Of a DNA stretch of 64,000 nt, positions 9,345-17,117 are shown piece after piece. The position numbers and the translations under genes were made by a program. Every line of letters begins with the position of its first letter. Position 1 is the first letter of the stretch. Source of the stretch: Falsiroseomonas sp051860665 (lineage in GTDB: Bacteria > Pseudomonadota > Alphaproteobacteria > Acetobacterales > Acetobacteraceae). Below the pieces are notes generated by a model that saw nothing but the letters and a program-made list of their open reading frames with translations, had not been told where the DNA came from and did no database searches. The stretch is taken from the NCBI RefSeq assembly GCF_051860665.1, contig NZ_JBHYDM010000010.1, positions 113,973 through 177,972 on the forward strand, in the 5' to 3' direction.

Positions 9345-10582
9345 GCGACGCCATCGGCATCGAGGATCTCGGCGTCTATGCCGGCCGCGCCAGCCTCGAC
9401 GTGGCGATGCTGGCCGAGGCGCGCGGCTTGAACCATGCGCGCTTCGCCAATCTGCTGATGAAGCGCAAGAGCCTTTGCGCGCCCTGGGAGGATGCGGTCT
9501 CCTTCGCCGTCAATGCGGCGCGGCCGCTGGTCGCGGCCCTGTCGCCGGCACAGCGCCAGGCGATCGAGCTGGTGATCATCGCCACCGAATCCGGCCTCGA
9601 CTGGGGCAAGTCCGCGGCGACCTATGTGCATCACTACCTCGACCTGCCGAAGCATTGCCGCCTGTTTGAGGTGAAGCAGGCCTGCTACGGCGGCACCGCA
9701 GCCCTGCAGATGGCGGCGGCCATGGTCGCAGCCTCGCCGAATCCCGAGGCGCGGGCGCTGGTGATCGCGACCGATCTTGGTCGGCCGGTGCCGCATTCCT
9801 ATGCCGAACCCTCGCAGGGCTCCGCCGCCGTGGCGCTGCTGGTCTCCCGCAACCCCGTCGTGCTGGCGCTGGAGAGCGGGGCGAGTGGTGTGCATGGCTA
9901 TGAGGTGATGGATGCCTGCCGGCCGACGCCGGAGATCGAGACGGGCGATGCGGATCTTTCGGTGCTCAGCTACCTCGACTGCCTGGAACACAGCTTTCGT
10001 GCCTATGCGGCGCGGCAGCCTGGCGTCGATTTCGTCACCCACTTCGCGCGGCTGGCCTGGCACACGCCCTTCGGCGGCATGGTGAAAGGCGCGCATCGCA
10101 ACATGATGCGAAAATTCCGCCAGGCGCCGCCCAGCGCGGCGGAGGCGGATTTCGAGGCACGGCTGCGCGGGTCCCTGCTCTTCTGCCAGGAGGTGGGGAA
10201 CATCTATTCCGGCACGGTCTTCCTGGCGCTGGCCGGTGCCCTGGCATCGCCGGATTTCGTGCCGGAGGCGCCGGTGCGGATCGGGCTCTTCTCCTACGGC
10301 TCCGGCTGCTGTTCGGAATTCTATTCGGGCCTTGCGGATGCGCGCTCCGCGCAGGCGGTGTGCGCGCGCGGCATCAGCGCGGCGCTGGTGGCGCGGCGGC
10401 CCATGGACATGCCGCGCTACGAGGCGCTGATCGCGCGCACACGGGATGGGCTGGTGGGCACGAAGCAGATCACGGTGGCCAGGGACGGCCTGGAACAGCT
10501 TTGGGAGGAAGGGTTTGCCGGCAGCGGCCTGCTGGTGCTGGACCGCATCGAGAACTACCAGCGGCGCTACCGATGGGCCTGA
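9341..10582 (+). CDS. HMG-CoA synthase homologue for polyketide beta-branching
   Basis: 413-residue thiolase-fold enzyme that adds the acetyl carbanion from donor ACP to a beta-keto group on an ACP-bound polyketide. The catalytic Cys115 is in KQACYGG, the general-base region ATESGLDWGKS precedes it, and His241 lies in WHTPFGGMVKGAHR, a block typical of PksG/CurD-type synthases. The start is the ATG at 9341, which overlaps the preceding stop (ATGA) and matches the family N-terminus IGIEDLGVYAG. The downstream hydratase starts 10 bases before its stop. Pathway HMG-CoA synthases of isoprenoid metabolism share the fold, but the cassette context makes the polyketide role near certain. Confidence 0.93.
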   Translation: MSDAIGIEDLGVYAGRASLDVAMLAEARGLNHARFANLLMKRKSLCAPWEDAVSFAVNAARPLVAALSPAQRQAIELVIIATESGLDWGKSAATYVHHYLDLPKHCRLFEVKQACYGGTAALQMAAAMVAASPNPEARALVIATDLGRPVPHSYAEPSQGSAAVALLVSRNPVVLALESGASGVHGYEVMDACRPTPEIETGDADLSVLSYLDCLEHSFRAYAARQPGVDFVTHFARLAWHTPFGGMVKGAHRNMMRKFRQAPPSAAEADFEARLRGSLLFCQEVGNIYSGTVFLALAGALASPDFVPEAPVRIGLFSYGSGCCSEFYSGLADARSAQAVCARGISAALVARRPMDMPRYEALIARTRDGLVGTKQITVARDGLEQLWEEGFAGSGLLVLDRIENYQRRYRWA

Positions 10583-11340
10583 GCCTCGCCCGCCGCGGCA
10601 AGGTCCTGGCCGCGACGCTGGACGCGCCGGCGCGCGGCAACCCGCTGAGCCGCGCCAGCATCGCCGGGCTGCATGCCGCGCTGGATGAGGCGGAGGGCGA
10701 TGCGGCGCTGCGCATCCTGACCATCCAGGGCGCCGGCGGCATCTTCTGCGCCGGCATGGATTTTTCCGAGGCCACCGCCACCAGCGACATGGACGAGGAC
10801 GGCATCCGCGCCCTGGTCGGCAGCCTGTATGACCTGTTCGAACGCTTCGGGGCCAGCGAGATCGTCACCGTCGCGCTGGTCGATGGGCCGGCGACAGCGG
10901 GCGGGCTGGGGCTGGTCGCGGCCAGCGACGTCGCCATCGCCACGCCGCGCGCCAGTTTTCAACTGTCCGAGATCCTGTTCGGCCTGCTGCCTGCCACCGT
11001 CGCGCCCTTCCTGGTGCGGCGCATGGGGGTGCAGGACCCGTATCGTATGACCCTGACCGCCGAACGCATGGACGCTGCGACCGCGCTTTCGCGCCGCCTG
11101 GTGGACGAGGTGACGGAGACGCCCGCGGATTCGCTGCGCCGCCTGCTGATCCGCATGGACCGCGTGGCGCGGCGCGATGTCGCGGCCAGCAAGGCCTATT
11201 TCCGCCAGCTCTGGATCATGGACGCGGCCACCCGCGGCCACGCCATCGAGACCATCGCCACACGCATCGCCGATCCGCGCAGCATGGCCGCGATCCGTGC
11301 CTTTCTCGAATCGGGGGGCGCGCCGTGGAGGACGCCGTAG
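10573..11340 (+). CDS. Enoyl-CoA hydratase-fold protein, ECH1-like dehydratase of the cassette
   Basis: 255-residue crotonase-fold protein. The two oxyanion-hole segments are visible as GAGGIFCAGMDFSEA and DGPATAGGLGLVAASD. In beta-branching cassettes the first crotonase (ECH1) dehydrates the HMG-like intermediate to a glutaconyl thioester, and gene order (synthase, then this gene, then the PksI-like protein) supports that assignment. The start is the ATG at 10573, inside the end of the synthase gene; the stop lies within the beginning of the next gene. The ECH1/ECH2 split is taken from order and from the stronger ECH2 signature in the neighbour, so it is a family-level inference. Confidence 0.87.
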   Translation: MGLSLARRGKVLAATLDAPARGNPLSRASIAGLHAALDEAEGDAALRILTIQGAGGIFCAGMDFSEATATSDMDEDGIRALVGSLYDLFERFGASEIVTVALVDGPATAGGLGLVAASDVAIATPRASFQLSEILFGLLPATVAPFLVRRMGVQDPYRMTLTAERMDAATALSRRLVDEVTETPADSLRRLLIRMDRVARRDVAASKAYFRQLWIMDAATRGHAIETIATRIADPRSMAAIRAFLESGGAPWRTP

Positions 11341-12068
11341 CCCTGCACTGGCAGAACGAGATCGCCGTGGTCACGCTCCAGGACCGCGCCGGCCGCAACA
11401 CCTTCTCGGTCGCGCTGGTCTCCGGCCTCGCCACCGCCTTTGCCGCGATCGCGGCGAACCCCTCAGCGAAGGTCGTGGTGCTGCATGGCGCGGAGGGCAT
11501 CTTCTGCGCGGGCGGCACGCTTGAGGAACTCATCGGCATCGCGGACGGGCGCCAGAAGTTCGACGAGGCCGGCTTCTACCGCATGCTGCTCGACTGTCCG
11601 CTGCCGGTGATTTCCGCCATGGACGGGCATGCGCTGGGTGGCGGGCTGGTCTTCGGCCTCTATGCGGATCTCTCCGTGCTCGCGGTGGAATCGCTCTACG
11701 CCACCAACTTCATGAAATACGGATTCACGCCCGGCATGGGCGCCACGCTGATCGTGCCGCATCGCCTCGGTCCTGCGCTGGCGAACGAGATGCTGTTCAC
11801 CGCCAACGGCTATCACGGCGGCGCGCTGCGCGAACGCGGCATCGGCCTGCCCGTGGTGAAACGCGCGGAGGTGCTGCCCACCGCGCTGCGCCTGGCGCGC
11901 GACCTGGCGGCAAAACCCGCCGTGGCGCTGCGCCTGCTGAAGGCGGCGCTGGCTGACCCGATCCGGGAGGCGCTGCCCGCCGCCGTGGCGCGCGAACAGG
12001 CGATGCATGAGGTCACTTTCGCCCAGCCCGGCATCCACGAGCAGATCCGCAGCCGCTTCGGCGCGTAA
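11325..12068 (+). CDS. Enoyl-CoA hydratase-fold protein, ECH2/PksI-like decarboxylase of the cassette
   Basis: 247-residue crotonase-fold protein. It has the oxyanion-hole segments GAEGIFCAGG and DGHALGGGLVFG, followed by ATNFMKYGFTPGMGAT, a block characteristic of PksI/BaeI-type ECH2 enzymes that decarboxylate the glutaconyl thioester to leave a methyl or exomethylene branch. A GTG start at 11325, 16 bases inside the upstream gene, gives the expected N-terminus. It is the last gene of the plus-strand cluster and ends 3 bases from the convergent phospholipase-D-type gene, so the cassette's transcript must end in or beyond that gene. Confidence 0.9.
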   Translation: MEDAVALHWQNEIAVVTLQDRAGRNTFSVALVSGLATAFAAIAANPSAKVVVLHGAEGIFCAGGTLEELIGIADGRQKFDEAGFYRMLLDCPLPVISAMDGHALGGGLVFGLYADLSVLAVESLYATNFMKYGFTPGMGATLIVPHRLGPALANEMLFTANGYHGGALRERGIGLPVVKRAEVLPTALRLARDLAAKPAVALRLLKAALADPIREALPAAVAREQAMHEVTFAQPGIHEQIRSRFGA

Positions 12069-12071
12069 ACC

Positions 12072-13595
12072 TCAGAGCTGGGATTCGATCGGCAGCCAGC
12101 GCAGCACCCGCGCCAGCACGCGACGGCGCAGGGAGGCATCGGGTTCGCGATGCAGCTTGCGCAGCACACCCTGCGGCCCGGCGCCGGTCCAGGTCAGGCG
12201 GCCCTGCTCCAGCCCCAGCCGCCAGCTGCGCGCCGGATCGGCCAGGCGGTCATGCTCGGCCCGCAATTCCCGCGCCAGCACCGGATGATCCACGAAGGCG
12301 CCCATTTCGGTGTTCAGCGCGGCGGAGCGGGGATCGAGGTTGAAGGAGCCGACGAAGATCGGCCCGTCATCCACGACGAAGGCCTTGGTGTGCAGGCTGG
12401 CGCCGCGGGATCCGAAGGCGCTTGTCTCCTCATCCTCGCCGCTCGGCTTCAGCTCGAACAGCGCGATGCCGGCGCGCAGCAGCGGCTCCCGGTACCCGGC
12501 ATAGCCGCCATGCACCGCCACCACATCGGTGGCCGCCAGGGAATTGGTCACCACGGAAACGCGCACGCCGCGCGCCGCCATCTCCAGCAGCAGCGCCAGG
12601 CCGGCCTGTCCGGGGACGAAATAGGGGGAGATCAGCAGTGCCTCCCGCTGCGCCTTGCGCAGGGCATCGGCGATCTCGGGCGCGATGCCGCCGGCGGCGC
12701 GGGCCAGGCGCCGCGCCGCCAGGCCGCGCTTCGCCTTCTCCGGCGGGTCCGCCACCACCTGCACCGCGGCGGGGGCGATGGCCACCATGCCGCGCGCCAG
12801 CGGCGCCGCGGCGCCGCCGCATTCGCCGAGATGTGCCAGGTAGCGCACCGCCTCCGGCTCCGCCGCCGCCTCGGCCAGGGCGCGGCGCAGCTTCGGCAGG
12901 CCGCGATGCTTGTCGGCGGGTGGGCAGACCACGGCGGCGGGGCGGGCCAGCCTGTTGTGCCAATAGCTTTCGAAGACGCGTTGCGTGCCGCTCGCCGCGG
13001 CGCCCGCCAGCACCAGGTCGAGGTCGCGGAAATTGAACTCGCCGGCCTTGGCGCCGAAATACTCGTCGCCGAGATTGCGGCCGCCGGCGATGGCCACCCT
13101 GCCATCGGCGATCCAGGCCTTGTTGTGCATGCGCCGGTTCAGGTGCCAGCCGCCGAAGACCATCTCCAGCAGGAAGCCGGCGCGGCCGAAGGCGCGCCAG
13201 CGCGTGCCGTTGAACAGCCGCACCGCGATCATCGGATGGGAATCCAGCGCGGAGAGCACGCGTTCCCGCCCCAGCGCATAGGCATCGTCCAGCAGCAGCC
13301 GCACCCGCACGCCGCGATCCGCGGCGGCCAGCACCTCGCGCGCCAGCAGCCGGCCGGTCACGTCGCCGTGCCACATGTAGTATTGCAGGTCGAGGTTGCG
13401 GCTGGCGGCGCGGGCGGTGGCCACGCGCACGGCAAAGGCATCCAGCCCCTCAGGCACCAGGGCTGCGCCCGCCTGGGCGCCACCCAGCCCCGCCAGCACC
13501 TCCGCCAGCGCCTCGTCGAGTGCCGAGCCGCGGCGATCCGCCATCGGCCCGCCATCCGGGCGGGGTGCCAGCGTCATGGCCGGGGTCTCTCGCAT
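12072..13595 (-). CDS. Phospholipase D-superfamily protein (cardiolipin-synthase-like)
   Basis: 507-residue protein with two complete HKD motifs: HNKAWIADG followed by GGRN around residue 156, and HTKAFVVDDG followed by GSFN around residue 400. That is the arrangement of phosphatidyltransferases and cardiolipin-synthase-like enzymes. No hydrophobic N-terminal anchor is evident. The start chosen is the ATG at 13595, 5 bases after a strong AAAGGAG ribosome site; the frame stays open for about 70 codons upstream but those residues look random. The gene follows, on the same strand and 106 bases away, an endonuclease/exonuclease/phosphatase-family gene. Such pairs are seen in other proteobacteria and suggest a phospholipid role. 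Exact substrate is not determinable. Confidence 0.85.
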   Translation of the reverse strand: MRETPAMTLAPRPDGGPMADRRGSALDEALAEVLAGLGGAQAGAALVPEGLDAFAVRVATARAASRNLDLQYYMWHGDVTGRLLAREVLAAADRGVRVRLLLDDAYALGRERVLSALDSHPMIAVRLFNGTRWRAFGRAGFLLEMVFGGWHLNRRMHNKAWIADGRVAIAGGRNLGDEYFGAKAGEFNFRDLDLVLAGAAASGTQRVFESYWHNRLARPAAVVCPPADKHRGLPKLRRALAEAAAEPEAVRYLAHLGECGGAAAPLARGMVAIAPAAVQVVADPPEKAKRGLAARRLARAAGGIAPEIADALRKAQREALLISPYFVPGQAGLALLLEMAARGVRVSVVTNSLAATDVVAVHGGYAGYREPLLRAGIALFELKPSGEDEETSAFGSRGASLHTKAFVVDDGPIFVGSFNLDPRSAALNTEMGAFVDHPVLARELRAEHDRLADPARSWRLGLEQGRLTWTGAGPQGVLRKLHREPDASLRRRVLARVLRWLPIESQL

Positions 13596-13701
13596 GCCGC
13601 TCCTTTCCGCCAACGGGCGCCGCCTGGATGGATCTGGCGACGCGCATGGCCCGCCGCAAGCGAACGGCGCAGCAGCGTGACGGTTGCAACGGTCCTGCCG
13701 G

Positions 13702-14610
13702 TCAGGCGGCCTGGTGCAGCGCCTGTTCCGCGCCCAGCCGGACGGAGGCGGTGAGTGGCAGGTGGTCCGAGGCGACACGGGCGAGGGCGCTGTCATGCGC
13801 CGTGACATCCGCCACGATGCCGCGCGGCCAGCCCAGGATGCGGTCCAGCGCCAGCACCGGAAGCCGCGTCGGGAAGCTGGCCGGGCCCTGCGTCACGGGA
13901 CCGAAGAAGGGCTCGAAGGCGCGCAGGGAGGATTTGGCGCCGGGGCGCCATTCGTTCAGGTCGCCCAGCAGCAGAGTGGGGATCGGCTCCTCCCCCTCCG
14001 GCTGCTCGGCCAGCGCCTGCAGGATGGCGGCCGCCTGCCGGGCGCGGCAGCGGCGCAGCAGGCCCAAATGGGCGGCCACCACACGCAGCCGGCCGGCTGG
14101 CAAGTCGAGCTCCGCCACCAGCGCGCCGCGGGGTTCGGCGCCCGGCAGGGCCAGGCGGCGGATGCGCGCGGGCGTGCCGGGGCGCACCAGTATGGCATTG
14201 CCGTGCCAGCCATGGCCATCCGGCAGGTCGGAGACCGGCAGGGGGGCCAGCCCCGTCTCCCGCTCCAGCGCCACCGCGTCCATCAGGCCGACACGGCGGC
14301 CGAAGCGGCGATCCGCCTCCTGCACCGCGACCAGGTCGGCGCCGAGTTCCGCGATGACGGCCGCGGTGCGGGCGGGGTCGAAGCGGCGATCGGTGCCGAC
14401 GCATTTGTGGATGTTATAGGAGGCGACCCGCATCTCACCCGGCCCGCAGGGCGGCACGATGGTGCTGAGCGGCGGCGTGCGGGCCGGGCGGCGCAACTCC
14501 ACCATCAGCCCCTGCACGGCCGCCTGGGTACGGCGCAGGCGTTCGGCGACCTTGCGGCGCGTGGCTTCCGCCCCCGAGGCGGGGCGGCGGGCGTGATGCA
14601 TATCGGTCAT
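13702..14610 (-). CDS. Endonuclease/exonuclease/phosphatase-family protein
   Basis: 302-residue member of the metal-dependent EEP superfamily. Diagnostic blocks in order are ASYNIHKCVG, LVAVQEADRRFG, WHGNAILVRPG, VAAHLGLLRR, LLLGDLNEWRP and ASDHLPL, covering the Asn, Glu, His, Asp-x-Asn and Asp-His catalytic set. About 60 residues precede the conserved core, so an internal start is possible. It is upstream of the phospholipase-D-type gene on the same strand and probably shares its transcript. The family includes nucleases, sphingomyelinases and phosphoinositide phosphatases. The pairing with a phosphatidyltransferase-like protein points to lipid rather than DNA, but this is inference. Confidence 0.85.
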   Translation of the reverse strand: MTDMHHARRPASGAEATRRKVAERLRRTQAAVQGLMVELRRPARTPPLSTIVPPCGPGEMRVASYNIHKCVGTDRRFDPARTAAVIAELGADLVAVQEADRRFGRRVGLMDAVALERETGLAPLPVSDLPDGHGWHGNAILVRPGTPARIRRLALPGAEPRGALVAELDLPAGRLRVVAAHLGLLRRCRARQAAAILQALAEQPEGEEPIPTLLLGDLNEWRPGAKSSLRAFEPFFGPVTQGPASFPTRLPVLALDRILGWPRGIVADVTAHDSALARVASDHLPLTASVRLGAEQALHQAA

Positions 14611-15318
14611 GCGTGGTTCGGGGCCGGATTCCGTCTGACGGGGCGCTCCGGCGACCCGATGGGAGAGGGGAACAGCGCCGCAGAAGTAGTCCCTGCGGCG
14701 GCGGCTTCCAAGGTCCCATCGCGGCCGGATGCATGAACATCCTGCGCCTCAGGGATGAACGCGGCGTTGCAACTCTGGCGGGACAGCTCCGTTGTCCCGG
14801 CGCCCGAGACAGCGCCTGCCGCAGCAGTCGGCCGCGCCGGAGGATCCACGCTTGCCCCCTGCCGATGCCGAGGTCATGCCCGCCGCCATTGTCACCGCGC
14901 CCGGCACAATCCGGATCCCGGCTTTGCCGCGGCCGGCGCCGGGGCCTGGCGAGGTGCGCGTGCGGATCGAGGCGCTGTGGCGGCGGCGCAGGACATCGAC
15001 CTGCTGCACCTGAACCTGCCGACCCAGGCCGCCGCGTTGCGCACAGGAATTCGTCCTCGCGGCGGGGCGCTGGTGGGATGAGGGCAAGGGCGGCGCGCTG
15101 CCGGACGCCGCGGCGGGTCGCATCGCCTAGCCGGTGCGGGCGGCTGGCGCCTGTCGCGGCGTGAATGGCCAGGGCTTCGCCTTCCAGCATCCCGTGCCGC
15201 TGCGGCGCGAGAGATCCGCGCAGGCGCAGCGATTCACGGCGGCCCGGCAACTCTTGGCCCTGCTGGCCGCTTATTACGCAGCAGCCTCAGTTTCCTGATC
15301 TTCCCGCGTGGAGTCGCC
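14611..15318. other. 708-bp stretch without an intact gene
   Basis: Between the start of the minus-strand EEP gene and a plus-strand glycosyltransferase. It contains an 8-bp GC-rich inverted repeat (14676-14683 with 14693-14700, 9-base loop) near the EEP start, and the remnant of an MDR alcohol dehydrogenase at 14876-15013. The part from 15014 to 15318 stays GC-rich with broken, gene-like codon patterns in several frames, consistent with decayed coding sequence. I see no promoter I can defend. Confidence 0.6.
14876..15013 (+). pseudogene. Remnant of a zinc-type (MDR) alcohol dehydrogenase N-terminus
   Basis: Forty-odd codons read MPAAIVTAPGTIRI followed by PRPAPGPGEVRVRIEA, the typical opening of medium-chain zinc alcohol dehydrogenases. 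Directly afterwards, where the zinc-binding GxCxxD region should follow, the frame runs into Trp/Arg-rich nonsense and a stop, and no other frame restores the family sequence. The rest of the roughly 350-residue enzyme is absent. It precedes an intact sugar-type glycosyltransferase and a truncated epimerase, which suggests that one multi-gene sugar locus has been decaying here. The match rests on about 30 residues, so it is moderate. Confidence 0.4.
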
Positions 15319-16422
15319 ATGCGCTTCGTATTCTACACGCACTCGCTGGTCTCCGACTGGAATCACGGCAACGCCCACTTCCTGCGCGGCGTGATGCGGG
15401 ACCTGCTGGCGCGCGGGCATGACGCGGTGGCGCTGGAGCCGGCCTATGGCTGGAGCCGGCAGAATCTGCTGCAGCAGGCCGGGCCGCAGGCCGTGCCGGA
15501 TTTCGCGCGCGCCTTCCCGCAGCTGCGCCATCAGACCTATGAGGATGATTTCGACCACGCCGCCGCCACGGCAGAGGCGGATGTGGTGATCGTGCATGAG
15601 TGGACCGATCCCGCCCTGGTTGCCGCGCTCGGCCGGCTGCGGCGCCAGGGCGCGCGCTTCCGCCTGCTGTTCCACGATACGCATCATCGCGCGGTCTCCG
15701 ATCGCAAATCGATCGCGGCGATGATGCTGCAGGACTACGACGGCGTGCTGGCTTTTGGCGAGACGCTGCGCCAGCGCTACCTCGACAGCGGATGGGGCGC
15801 GCGGGTCTTCACCTGGCACGAGGCGGCGGATGACGCGCTGTTCCGCCCGCTCGCGGCGCAGAAGACCGGGGAGCTGGTCTGGATCGGCAACTGGGGTGAT
15901 GCCGAGCGGACGGAGGAGCTGCATCGCTTCCTGATCGAGCCCGCAGCGGCGCTCGGCCTCTCCGGCATCGTGCATGGCGTCCGCTACCCGGAGGCGGCGC
16001 TCGAGGCGCTGCGTGAGGCGGGCCTCGATTATCGCGGCTGGATTCCGAATGCCGGGGTGCCCGCGGTCTTCGCCGCGCATCGCGTCACGCTGCATATTCC
16101 GCGGCGCCCCTATGTCGCGGCGCTGCCCGGCATTCCCACCATCCGTGTCTTCGAGGCGCTGGCCTGCGGCATCCCGTTGATCTGCGCGCCCTGGGAGGAT
16201 GTGGAGGGCCTGTTCCGCCCCGGCACGGACTATCTTCTGGCGCGCGACGGCGCGGAGATGCAGCAGCGGCTGCGCGAGGTGCTGAACGATCCCGCTTGCG
16301 CCGCATCGCTGGCGGCGGCGGGGCTCGAGACGATCCGCGCAGGCCACACCTGCCGCCATCGCGTGACCGAACTGCTGGAGATCCTGCGGCGCCTCGATGC
16401 CCCCCTCGAGGAAGCGGCATGA
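15319..16422 (+). CDS. Glycosyltransferase, CgeB/GT4-like
   Basis: 367-residue protein opening MRFVFYTHSLVSDWNHGNAHFL, with an N-terminal Rossmann-like half and a C-terminal half carrying IRVFEALACGIPLICAPWEDVEGLF. The C-terminal block is the nucleotide-sugar-binding region of CgeB-like and GT-B glycosyltransferases. Transfer of a sugar to an unknown acceptor in the cytoplasm is expected. The ATG at 15319 is preceded by GGAG at 8 bases. Its stop overlaps the next frame (ATGA), as expected of an operon whose flanking members are now broken: an MDR remnant upstream and an internally deleted epimerase downstream. The gene itself looks intact. Confidence 0.78.
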   Translation: MRFVFYTHSLVSDWNHGNAHFLRGVMRDLLARGHDAVALEPAYGWSRQNLLQQAGPQAVPDFARAFPQLRHQTYEDDFDHAAATAEADVVIVHEWTDPALVAALGRLRRQGARFRLLFHDTHHRAVSDRKSIAAMMLQDYDGVLAFGETLRQRYLDSGWGARVFTWHEAADDALFRPLAAQKTGELVWIGNWGDAERTEELHRFLIEPAAALGLSGIVHGVRYPEAALEALREAGLDYRGWIPNAGVPAVFAAHRVTLHIPRRPYVAALPGIPTIRVFEALACGIPLICAPWEDVEGLFRPGTDYLLARDGAEMQQRLREVLNDPACAASLAAAGLETIRAGHTCRHRVTELLEILRRLDAPLEEAA

Positions 16423-16757
16423 CGGTCGCCTTCTACGGATCCAGCCTGCTCTATCTGCAGACCGGCCAGCGGGCCAATCTGGCGGAGCGGGAGCGGCATG
16501 CGCGATTCCGCTTCGTCCACCACGATGTCTGCGATCCCGTCGAGGCGGCGCAGCCGGTGGACGAGGTCTACAACCTCGCCTGCCCCGCCTCCCCGCAGCA
16601 ATACCAGGCGGATCCGGGCCGGGCGGAGGCGCTGCTGGGCTGGCGGCCGGAGGTGGCGCTGAAGGATGGGCTGCAGCCGGCCATCGCCTGGCTCGCGGCA
16701 TTGCAGAACCGGCCGGCCCCGGCCGAGTTGGTCGCGGCGCTGCCCCCGGCCGCATAG
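16419..16757 (+). pseudogene. Internally deleted nucleotide-sugar epimerase/decarboxylase remnant
   Basis: 112 codons join two separate parts of an extended SDR of the UDP-xylose-synthase/epimerase type. The first part has GQRANLAERERHARFRFVHHD and then VYNLACPASPQQYQADP, which normally lie near residues 35-85. The second part has RAEALLGWRPEVALKDGLQPAIAW, which normally lies near the C-terminus. The Rossmann TGGxGFxG start, the YxxxK active site and about 180 residues between the halves are missing. The start overlaps the glycosyltransferase stop (ATGA), so it was once the next gene of that operon. An active enzyme is impossible; a short translated product is possible. Confidence 0.75.
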
Positions 16758-17117
16758 CGCCATCCCTTTCGGCTTGTGCCGTTGCGAAGGCTTGCGGCCG
16801 GAGCCAAGTCACCTCAAATCCTGCGCAGTCAAAGCTGGAACCATATCCGTGGCGAACTGGGAATGATCGGTCACGTTGCTCACGGGAATGTGAATCTCAG
16901 GCCGAAAGGAAGAACTGACTTGAGCTTGAGAGCAATAAATTGCGCGACGCGAAGATTCGTTTCTGAAAATTGTTCGCGTTTGTAGCGCGGCACGACCATG
17001 GGGTGAAGGCAAAGGCACTCAAATATTTGGGTGCAGCGCCGATTCCGGGCCTGGATGTCATTGCGTTAATGCTAAACCGTCCCGGTCACGCAATCCTGCA
17101 AACAAGAGGTCTCGTGC
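16758..17117. other. 360-bp intergenic region upstream of the sensor kinase
   Basis: Clearly more AT-rich than the flanking genes, especially 16,860-17,110. It holds a perfect 7-base inverted repeat (ACGCGAA / TTCGCGT, 19-base spacer, around 16,947-16,979) and an AAGAGG ribosome site 8 bases before the kinase ATG. It is the natural place for the kinase promoter, but I cannot single out convincing -35/-10 boxes. Confidence 0.5.

Noticed and set aside
13596..13808. Longer N-terminus for the phospholipase-D-type protein
   Set aside because: The 71 extra codons are Arg/Pro/Ser-rich and non-conserved in appearance, and a strong AAAGGAG site precedes the ATG at 13595.
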